A stretch of 64,000 nt of DNA, taken from assembly GCF_021245985.1 (NCBI RefSeq), contig NZ_JAJQXA010000005.1, forward strand, positions 1-64,000, written 5' to 3'. The translations under genes and the position numbers were made by a program. This DNA is from Flavobacterium soyae. Lineage in GTDB: Bacteria; Bacteroidota; Bacteroidia; Flavobacteriales; Flavobacteriaceae. Below the pieces are notes generated by a model. That model was not told the DNA's origin and searched no databases. It was given only the letters and a program-made list of their open reading frames with translations. Shown here in pieces: positions 56,331 to 62,486 of this stretch; position 1 is the stretch's first letter, and each line of letters opens with the position of its first letter.

Positions 56331-57041
56331 TTAACATGCTTGGGAGTGATACTTTCTCTTTTTAAAGGATTTAGGGGATATTTTATCGATAGAGAAGGAG
56401 GTTACAAAATTTTTATTGTTATTATAAAACTCCTTTAAGCCATCGTAATTCAATGCTATTGGTATAGTTTCAGAACCCAGATAGTGAGCAGAGGCTCCTA
56501 TAACCTGAGCTTTTATTCCCAGCAGGTTCATAATTCTTAATAATTTGCTGTCGCACTCGGCAAAGGCAACACCATTTTTTTGTTCACAAATGGGAGCAAT
56601 GGCACAAACCATTAATTTTTTAAAAAGAGTTTTATCCTTGAGATTTTTTTTAGTTGCAAATCGGCCAATGTGCCAAACGGATGAGAACTGGTCAGAATAG
56701 CCGAAGACGCTTAATGGATCGATATTAAAAATTTTCTGAAGGGGGAGTTTTGTTTTATAATCCCATTTAATTACTCTAATCGATCCCTGAATATTTCCTG
56801 AAAAATCTTTTGCAACGAAAATTTCAGAATCTTTAAAATAATTTAATTCTTCATCATACACTTCCTGAGTGTCTGTTACAAGTTCATTACTATTTACATC
56901 TTCACAATGATGACTGAAGTTCTCTTCGACTACAAACTTGGCTAATTCACTCAGCTGGTCTAGTTCTAGTCTTTCTAGGTAATTTTGAGTTATAATCATG
57001 AGTTCTTTGGTTCGTTGGTTCCTAACAAAGCTAATTTTCAT
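56331..57041 (-). CDS. GNAT-like N-acyltransferase resembling FeeM
   Basis: A 236-residue protein. Segments IFVAKDFSGNIQGSIRVIKWD, SVWHIGRFATKK and LLGIKAQVIGASAHYLGSETIPIALNYDGLKEFY match the general plan of FeeM-like N-acyl amino acid synthases and other GNAT enzymes related to AHL synthases. They join a fatty acyl group from acyl-ACP to an amine. Here it might acylate the peptide or make a lipid signal; both are inferences. No signal peptide or membrane helix. The gene is monocistronic or cotranscribed with araC 119 bases downstream. A CTACAC half-site lies at 57056-57061, 14 bases upstream. Confidence 0.6.
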   Translation of the reverse strand: MKISFVRNQRTKELMIITQNYLERLELDQLSELAKFVVEENFSHHCEDVNSNELVTDTQEVYDEELNYFKDSEIFVAKDFSGNIQGSIRVIKWDYKTKLPLQKIFNIDPLSVFGYSDQFSSVWHIGRFATKKNLKDKTLFKKLMVCAIAPICEQKNGVAFAECDSKLLRIMNLLGIKAQVIGASAHYLGSETIPIALNYDGLKEFYNNNKNFVTSFSIDKISPKSFKKRKYHSQAC

Positions 57042-57342
57042 ATGTCATTATTTTACTACACTAAATAATAGTATTTATTTGAAAATCAATAAACTACACT
57101 TTTGTGTAGCGGCAGTTTTAAATTGTAATGCAAAGAAGAAAAGAATATTTAATGAAGGTAAATGAGTCAATTTTTGGATAACCCCTGATTTTATATGACT
57201 TTTATAGAAAATCTGCAGTCATTTTAGAAAAGGCATAGTAACAAATTGAAAGTCAGTAAGTTTTAATGTTGTTATTACCTAATAGCCTTGTAATTTTTTT
57301 CAGACATAATAAAAAAAAGTTAAATTTGAATTAAAATTAGGT
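57042..57342. other. Divergent intergenic region with the palindrome
   Basis: The 300 bases hold the CTACAC palindrome; the rest is AT-rich without a gene. Confidence 0.4.
57056..57109. promoter_or_regulatory. Palindrome CTACACTTTTGTGTAG with extra half-site, candidate operator
   Basis: CTACAC-TTTT-GTGTAG at 57094-57109 is a perfect inverted repeat and a further CTACAC stands at 57056-57061. Both lie between the divergent acyltransferase and LuxR-type genes. No T-tract follows, so a terminator role is unlikely. Confidence 0.45.
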
Positions 57343-58110
57343 ATGATGAAAGAACCAGATTTAAATTCATTTTTTGATTCCAGAAATACAATTGATGGCT
57401 TGACAGATGAAGAGAGAGTACAAAAAAATAATTATTTAGAACCTATAAAGGCATTTGCAAGGGCAACATATACGAGCATTTATGTTATAGATTATTTGGA
57501 ACAAGGTTTTGAATTTGTTTCAGATAATCCGTTATTTTTATGCGGAAATACGGCAGAGGAAGTTCTGGAAATGGGATATGCTTTTTATTTTAAACACGTT
57601 CCCTCAATAGATTTGGAGTTATTATTGAAGATCAATTCTGTTGGATTTGATTTTTATGAAAAAATACCACTGAATGAGAGAATTCTCTATACGATCTCTT
57701 ATGATTTTCATTTAAAAAACCAGGAAGGAAAATTAATCTTAATCAACCAGAAACTTACTCCGGTTTTTTTAACCAATACTGGAAAAATATGGAAAGCGAT
57801 CTGTATTATTTCGTTATCATCTGAACGTAAGGCGGGAAACATTAAAATTCATAAAAACGGCGAGAATAAAGTGTACAACTATAATCTGGATAAAGACCAT
57901 TGGGAAGAATCTAAAAAAGTTTCTTTATCAAAAAGGGAAAAAGAAATTTTGCAGCTTTCTACAAGAGGTTTTACGATAAACGAAATTGCCGATGAAATAT
58001 TTGTTTCTCCCGATACTGTAAAATTTCACCGCAGAAAATTATTTGAAAGACTGGAGGTAACCAGTATCACAGAAGCGATTGCGTATGCTACAAATAATAA
58101 GCTGATATAA
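57343..58110 (+). CDS. LuxR-family transcription regulator with PAS-like sensor
   Basis: A 255-residue cytosolic protein. Residues about 30-165 look like a PAS-type sensor (YIDYLEQGFEFVSDNPLFLCG, then TISYDFHLKNQEGKLILINQKLTPVF). The LuxR helix-turn-helix is at about 190-250 (SLSKREKEILQLSTRGFTINEIADEIFVSPDTVKFHRRKLFERL). No receiver domain. This architecture occurs repeatedly in Flavobacteriia. It lies convergent with the dehydratase gene (29 bases between stops) and divergent from the acyltransferase; a role in controlling the peptide locus is inferred. Confidence 0.85.
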   Translation: MMKEPDLNSFFDSRNTIDGLTDEERVQKNNYLEPIKAFARATYTSIYVIDYLEQGFEFVSDNPLFLCGNTAEEVLEMGYAFYFKHVPSIDLELLLKINSVGFDFYEKIPLNERILYTISYDFHLKNQEGKLILINQKLTPVFLTNTGKIWKAICIISLSSERKAGNIKIHKNGENKVYNYNLDKDHWEESKKVSLSKREKEILQLSTRGFTINEIADEIFVSPDTVKFHRRKLFERLEVTSITEAIAYATNNKLI

Positions 58111-58139
58111 TAAGTACGTTTTAGGGCTATATTGTCTCT

Positions 58140-59687
58140 TTAATTTCCTTTAATATTAATCCAGCGATTAATAAATTTTAATTGTTCCTTTTTATGTTCA
58201 GGAGAAATTGCATCAATTCTTCTTTTTATATTTTCAATACAATTGAATTCGAATATTTTGAAAGATTCATTACAATTAAGAGCATTATCCAGACTATTTA
58301 GGCTAAAAATAGGAATGTCTCCGTTAAGCATCTGCTGTAATTCGAAATCAAATATAAATTTGTACCTTTCCATATTTTGTCCAATGTAAGCCTTAGACAG
58401 TAACTCTTCCAGTTTGGCATTATAAACTTCAAAACTCGTCATGAGAGCCGCAGTACGCATAAATTTTAATATCTTAAAATATATAAAAGTAGGTCTCCAA
58501 ACATACCTTACTTCTTGATTTTTAAACACCTCAATTGGTGAATTAAGAGATTTTAATTCTTCTTTATTATTCGAAAACAGGTCATACACTATAGAAAACC
58601 CTTCGAGAAAACTACTACTGTAATTGGTTGGAAATACGTAATTGTCTTTAAATTTCGGAATATTGTTTTCTGCAATTTTTGTGAATAAAAAACGCGTTAC
58701 CCTTTTAGAGTTTATAGTATTTGGGTTGATAATTCTTTTTTCCAATTCTGTTGCCTGTAAGTTATTGTGAACACCGTAACCTGCAAAATGTATTGGAACT
58801 CCGGTATCGTCATTAACTATCAAAGCGTTTTCCAGAACCGATAAATTAGGTATTTTACATTGGTCATCCCAGGAATTATTAATTAGACCATTTGATAAAA
58901 AAGGCTGAATAATGGTTTCGTGATCTATAATAACAGGGTTTTTTCCAGATGCAATAACATTTTCGCGATGGCAGTCTTTACTTCCCAAAAGATAGGCCGT
59001 AGCAAGCAAAGCCCCTGCTTTATGATAATATTCTTCTAAATCATTTTCAGAAGTTATTTCTTCGTTATTTACAAATTCCAGCCATCCATATTCGCCGCAA
59101 TCAAGTGCCTGAAATGTTTTTAAATCTAATTTTAATTTTTGATTGATCCAATTGATTAGTACATTATAAGAATTGGTCAAATTGACATTTCTGGGTTTGT
59201 AGATCAGTTTGGTTTTATTTGATAAATGAATCAAAGCAGTTCCTTCGCCGTTATGACCGTCACCAAGACTTGCGTCAATATCTGTAATTTGTACTTCACT
59301 CAGCTTAAATACAGCTTTTATCTTTTCATAATCGTTATAAAAGCGATCAATGATTTTGGAAATATGACGAGAAAAATTGGCTGTTTTTTGTTTCATCATA
59401 TAATCTAAAACGGGAAAATCTACAGCTAACGATTGATTCATTTTTGCTGTAAAAATTTCTATCTCCGTATTGCCTTCGAGAACGAATGAATCTAATGAAT
59501 GCTGTAAAATAATTTCTGAAAAAGTGCTCAGCTCTTTTACCAGTTCCAAATGCAGTTTTTCTTTGGCATTATCCGGTAATTTTGATTTTAGACTTTCCAG
59601 AAAACATTCTGCATAAGGAAGAATGATTTCCACGAAAGGAATCGTTTCAAAATTTTTGCTGATAAAACAGGTAGATTGATTATTCAT
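58140..59687 (-). CDS. Stand-alone LanM-type Ser/Thr dehydratase without cyclase domain
   Basis: A 515-residue protein covering only the N-terminal dehydratase (DUF4135) of class II lanthipeptide synthetases, which normally exceed 900 residues. The kinase-like site is complete: D143 and H145 in GDGHNGEGT, K164 in YKPR, D238, H240 and N243 in KDCHREN, D255 in IIDHET, and R394 and T400 in VRYVWRPT. From memory these match the phosphorylation and elimination residues of CylM in spacing. No LanC-like domain or its zinc Cys/His residues follow; the frame ends normally at RWINIKGN. It should phosphorylate and dehydrate Thr/Ser of the NHLP cores. It is read in the same direction as the precursor array but after a terminator. 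Confidence 0.88.
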   Translation of the reverse strand: MNNQSTCFISKNFETIPFVEIILPYAECFLESLKSKLPDNAKEKLHLELVKELSTFSEIILQHSLDSFVLEGNTEIEIFTAKMNQSLAVDFPVLDYMMKQKTANFSRHISKIIDRFYNDYEKIKAVFKLSEVQITDIDASLGDGHNGEGTALIHLSNKTKLIYKPRNVNLTNSYNVLINWINQKLKLDLKTFQALDCGEYGWLEFVNNEEITSENDLEEYYHKAGALLATAYLLGSKDCHRENVIASGKNPVIIDHETIIQPFLSNGLINNSWDDQCKIPNLSVLENALIVNDDTGVPIHFAGYGVHNNLQATELEKRIINPNTINSKRVTRFLFTKIAENNIPKFKDNYVFPTNYSSSFLEGFSIVYDLFSNNKEELKSLNSPIEVFKNQEVRYVWRPTFIYFKILKFMRTAALMTSFEVYNAKLEELLSKAYIGQNMERYKFIFDFELQQMLNGDIPIFSLNSLDNALNCNESFKIFEFNCIENIKRRIDAISPEHKKEQLKFINRWINIKGN

Positions 59688-59789
59688 TTTCTAGGGCTTT
59701 AGTGTGAAAAGAATGCTGAGTGATAAGGGAAGTAATGCTTTTTTTTTATTTGCTAAAAAAAAAGCTGTAGGAATGTTTAAAAATTAAAA

Positions 59790-59815
59790 ACACCCTTCGC
59801 TTGCACACAGGGTGT
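59790..59815 (-). terminator. Terminator between the 55-residue gene and the dehydratase gene
   Basis: ACACCCT at 59790-59796 pairs with AGGGTGT at 59809-59815, and on the minus strand the stem is followed by a T-rich run. Confidence 0.75.
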
Positions 59816-59839
59816 ATTATATTTTTTAATCGAATAAGT

Positions 59840-60007
59840 TTACGATTTCTTATTCTTGTTTAGCTGAACAACGCTGTAAAATAGTACTATAATTGCCAAA
59901 ATAAAACTGGCTGTGCCAAGGAAATTATATTTAAAGCTCACTAATATTGATCCGGAAATTACTAAAAAAATCCCTGCGAATAATGATATTTGCCCTTGCT
60001 TTTCCAT
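59840..60007 (-). CDS. 55-residue two-helix membrane protein, candidate immunity protein
   Basis: A short minus-strand frame ATG 60007 to TAA 59840: it begins MEKQGQISLFAG, has two hydrophobic helices (about 8-24 and 28-49) and a basic end NKNKKS. I do not recognise a family. It lies directly downstream of the six-precursor array, between two hairpins that isolate it, where immunity proteins often stand. That role is an inference from size, membrane character and place. Confidence 0.6.
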   Translation of the reverse strand: MEKQGQISLFAGIFLVISGSILVSFKYNFLGTASFILAIIVLFYSVVQLNKNKKS

Positions 60008-60024
60008 CTTTTTTAATTTTAGAG

Positions 60025-60081
60025 AAAACCCTTGAACTTTAATTTCAAAATTTAATAAACCTGAAATCGTTCAAGGGTTTT
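60025..60081. terminator. Terminator at the end of the precursor array
   Basis: AAAACCCTTGAAC at 60025-60037 pairs perfectly with GTTCAAGGGTTTT at 60069-60081, with T-tracts on both outer sides. It follows the last precursor by 26 bases. Confidence 0.75.
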
Positions 60082-60106
60082 TATTTTAACATTATATTTT
60101 TATTTC

Positions 60107-60463
60107 TTAATTAATGTAGTCCCATAAAGCTGCAGCTCCAAAGCCGCCGGCTACAGTACCAACAACAACAACTAAAGTTAAAGGAGTAAGACCACCGGCA
60201 ACGATTTCTAATTGCTCAGCAGATAATTCTAACTCGTCTAATTTTGGTTCAGCCGGAATATTGAAGTAAATGATAGAATCACTGCTTTGATCTTCAACTA
60301 CAATTTTTTTATTGCTTGATGATTTTTTACCAGTAACCGCTTCAATAGCTGCTTGAGGGTTTGTTAATAATTGATTTTTAAAGTCAGGGCTTTGCCATGC
60401 TTTTTCGACTAGAGTTTTTAATAATTCTTGTCCTTGTATTTGAGCGTCTTGTGAAATTTTCAT
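60107..60463 (-). CDS. NHLP-family precursor peptide 7
   Basis: A 118-residue precursor starting at ATG 60463 (MKISQDAQIQGQEL); 16 codons upstream in frame overlap the preceding gene and are unlikely. Leader motifs: KAWQSPDFKNQLLTNPQAAI, VVEDQSSDSIIYFNIPAEP, LEIVAGG. The core after GG begins LTPLTLVVVV and is hydrophobic and Gly/Ala-rich, ending in WDYIN; three Thr, no Cys. It shares LTP and the hydrophobic type with peptide 6 upstream. Confidence 0.88.
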   Translation of the reverse strand: MKISQDAQIQGQELLKTLVEKAWQSPDFKNQLLTNPQAAIEAVTGKKSSSNKKIVVEDQSSDSIIYFNIPAEPKLDELELSAEQLEIVAGGLTPLTLVVVVGTVAGGFGAAALWDYIN

Positions 60464-60479
60464 GTCTGTAAGATTTAAA

Positions 60480-60839
60480 TTATTGATTATAAAGTTGTAC
60501 TCCTGCTGCAAATGCTGCTACACCTAATGCATAAAGTCCTATAACAACTGCTGGTGTAAGTCCGCCTGCAACTAATTCTAACTGCTCTTCAGTTAATTCT
60601 AAACCGTCCAAGTTTGGCTCTGCAGGAATATTAAAATAAATTACTGATTCGTTGGTTTGGTCTTCTACTACAATGCTTTGGTTTTCTGGCAATACAAAGC
60701 TTTTGTTAGTAAATTCCTGAATTGTTGCCAGAGGATTTTTTATTAATTGATCTTTGAAAGAAGCACTTTCCCATGCTTTTTCTATAAGACTTTTCATTAA
60801 TTCTGCTCCTTTTTCCTGATGTTCTTTAGTATATTTCAT
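60480..60839 (-). CDS. NHLP-family precursor peptide 6
   Basis: A 119-residue precursor. Leader: KAWESASFKDQLIKNPLATIQ, VVEDQTNESVIYFNIPAEP, LELVAGG. The core begins LTPAVVIGLY and continues hydrophobic to VQLYNQ; its only hydroxy residue is one Thr, and Cys is absent. It lies 16 bases before peptide 7 on the same transcript. The core could be membrane active. Confidence 0.88.
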   Translation of the reverse strand: MKYTKEHQEKGAELMKSLIEKAWESASFKDQLIKNPLATIQEFTNKSFVLPENQSIVVEDQTNESVIYFNIPAEPNLDGLELTEEQLELVAGGLTPAVVIGLYALGVAAFAAGVQLYNQ

Positions 60840-60878
60840 CTTTATATTTTTTTATATTGTTAATAGAATAGTGGTTGA

Positions 60879-61226
60879 TTAGATTGTTTCAATTGGAATA
60901 GTTGGAAAAGTTGGTGTAGGGTCCCAAGGGAATGTTCCAATTGGAGGCCATATAGAAACACCTCCGGCAACAGACTCTAACTGTTCTTCGCTTAATTGTG
61001 CGTCTGCTGGTTGTTTTGTCGCAGCAGGAATGTTGATGTAAACAACAGAATCATCAGTTTGATCTCTTACTACGATTGTTTTACCTGCAGGCAGATTCAA
61101 TTTTTTTCCTGTAAATTTTTCAATTGCAGCAACAGGATTTGCAATTAACTCTTTTTTAAATTCGGCATTTTCCCATGCTTTTTGTACCAGCTCTGCATAA
61201 AGCTTTTGTTCTTGTGTAAATTCCAT
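60879..61226 (-). CDS. NHLP-family precursor peptide 5
   Basis: A 115-residue precursor from ATG 61226 (MEFTQEQKLYAELVQ); the longer frame upstream runs through the preceding gene and is rejected. Leader: KAWENAEFKKELIANPVAAIEKF, VVRDQTDDSVVYINIP, LESVAGG. The core of about 26 residues begins VSIWPPIGTF and contains WDPTPTFPTIP; it is rich in Pro, Thr and Trp, and has no Cys. It shares PTPTFP with peptide 4. Confidence 0.88.
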   Translation of the reverse strand: MEFTQEQKLYAELVQKAWENAEFKKELIANPVAAIEKFTGKKLNLPAGKTIVVRDQTDDSVVYINIPAATKQPADAQLSEEQLESVAGGVSIWPPIGTFPWDPTPTFPTIPIETI

Positions 61227-61255
61227 GATATAATATTTTAGATTGGTTAATTTAT

Positions 61256-61609
61256 TTAGAAAAGAATAATGTCTTTTGGGAATGTTGGAGTTGGGTGCCA
61301 TATTCCGCCTGGAAAATCTGGCGGGAAACATCCTCCCTCAATTACACCGCCGGCAGCAGCTTCTAGTTGATCATCAGTTAATTCCGTATCTGCATATTTT
61401 GTAGAAACTGGAATGTTGATATAAATAGTAGAATCGTTGGTTTGATCTTTTACTACTAATGTTTTACCTGCAGGCAGATTCAATTTTTTACCAGTAAATT
61501 TTTCAATTGCAGCTATTGGGTTTGATACTAATTCATTTTTAAATGCAGCGTCTTCCCATGCTTTTTGCACAATTTCTGCGTAAATCTTTTGTTCTTGAGT
61601 TAATTCCAT
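61256..61609 (-). CDS. NHLP-family precursor peptide 4 (only core with a Cys)
   Basis: A 117-residue precursor. Leader: KAWEDAAFKNELVSNPIAAIEKF, VVKDQTNDSTIYINIP, LEAAAGG. The core of about 29 residues begins VIEGGCFPPDFPGG and contains WHPTPTFP; one Cys and two Thr. It is the only core of the seven in which a thioether would be possible at all. A second GG occurs just before the Cys, so cleavage after either GG is possible. Confidence 0.88.
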   Translation of the reverse strand: MELTQEQKIYAEIVQKAWEDAAFKNELVSNPIAAIEKFTGKKLNLPAGKTLVVKDQTNDSTIYINIPVSTKYADTELTDDQLEAAAGGVIEGGCFPPDFPGGIWHPTPTFPKDIILF

Positions 61610-61637
61610 GATACTTAAATTTATATTGGTTAGTTTT

Positions 61638-61970
61638 TTAGCTTAACAGCCATTTAGCAAGTGGAACAGCTATATATTCTAGAGCTAAGTCGGCAGGAGT
61701 TGTATAACCTCCGGCAACAACTTCTAATTCTTTCTCTGTTAATTCTACATCATCTAAATTTGCTTTTGCAGGCAGATTGATGTAAATTGTAGAATCGTCA
61801 GTTTGATCTCTTACTACTAATGTTTTTCCTTCTGGTAAATTCAATTTTTTACCAATTACTTTTTCAATTGCAGCTAATGGGTTTGCTACTAATTCTTTTT
61901 TAAAATCTGCATCTTCCCATGCTCTTTGTACGATCTGTGCGTACATTTTTTGTTCTTGTGTAAATTCCAT
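61638..61970 (-). CDS. NHLP-family precursor peptide 3
   Basis: A 110-residue precursor. Leader: RAWEDADFKKELVANPLAAIEK, VVRDQTDDSTIYINLP, LEVVAGG. The core of 22 residues begins YTTPADLALEY and ends KWLLS; two adjacent Thr and one Ser, no Cys. Its amphipathic character is helix-like. The leader is nearly the same as those of peptides 4 and 5, so these three arose by recent duplication. Confidence 0.88.
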   Translation of the reverse strand: MEFTQEQKMYAQIVQRAWEDADFKKELVANPLAAIEKVIGKKLNLPEGKTLVVRDQTDDSTIYINLPAKANLDDVELTEKELEVVAGGYTTPADLALEYIAVPLAKWLLS

Positions 61971-62074
61971 GATAATAAATTTTTAAAGTTGATTAATAGT
62001 AATCGTTGATTTAAAGTATTTAAGAGGGCTGGTTCAGAAATTAAATGGTTACTATTTAATTTGCCCTTTTATTT

Positions 62075-62407
62075 TTAAACTATGATGTAATCTTTTAAAG
62101 CAGGAAATAAATTATTAACTAAATCAATCCAAACTGTTTGTCCGCCTCCGGCAATAATCTCTAATTGATCTTCTGTTAGTTCAATATCCTCTATATTGGG
62201 TTCACTTGGAATATTCATGTAAACTTTAGACTTATCTGTCTGATCGTTTACAACAAGTGTTTTTCCTTCGGGTAATACAATTTTAGCTCCGGTTAAATTT
62301 TCGATTGCTTTTATAGGATCTGCAATTAAGCTTTTTCTAAAATTAACATCTTCCCAGGCTTTAGAAATTACCAATCGTAAAACCTCTTCTTCTTTGTTCT
62401 GTTCCAT
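62075..62407 (-). CDS. NHLP-family precursor peptide 2 (first of the array)
   Basis: A 110-residue precursor, the first gene of the six-gene array. Leader: KAWEDVNFRKSLIADPIKAIENL, VVNDQTDKSKVYMNIPSEP, LEIIAGG. The core of 22 residues begins GQTVWIDLVNN and ends KDYIIV; one Thr, no Cys. A gap of 104 bases separates it from peptide 3. A possible promoter is upstream at 62445-62478. Confidence 0.88.
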   Translation of the reverse strand: MEQNKEEEVLRLVISKAWEDVNFRKSLIADPIKAIENLTGAKIVLPEGKTLVVNDQTDKSKVYMNIPSEPNIEDIELTEDQLEIIAGGGQTVWIDLVNNLFPALKDYIIV

Positions 62408-62444
62408 GATTTATTTCCTTTTGTATAATGTAAAATTAGTCCTT

Positions 62445-62478
62445 CAAAATATTATAAAAATGCCAAAAAAACCGACAA
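62445..62478 (-). promoter_or_regulatory. Possible promoter of the precursor array
   Basis: On the minus strand TTG (62478-62476), 19 bases, then TATAATATTTTG (62456-62445). It resembles the Bacteroidota TTG-N19-TAnnTTTG pattern, though the -7 box is stretched. It lies 38 bases before the ATG of peptide 2. Confidence 0.4.
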
Positions 62479-62486
62479 AATATTAT

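Noticed and set aside
58140..59687. Ordinary class II lanthipeptide synthetase with thioether products
   Set aside because: There is no LanC domain, no frame continuing after the stop, and six of seven cores lack Cys.
60464..60511. Upstream in-frame start of precursor 7 at 60511
   Set aside because: It would overlap the preceding precursor and add a stretch unlike the other leaders; MKISQDAQ at 60463 fits the family.
61227..61331. Upstream in-frame start of precursor 5 at 61331
   Set aside because: The extra residues are a frame-shifted reading of the 3' end of precursor 4; MEFTQEQ at 61226 matches the other leaders.
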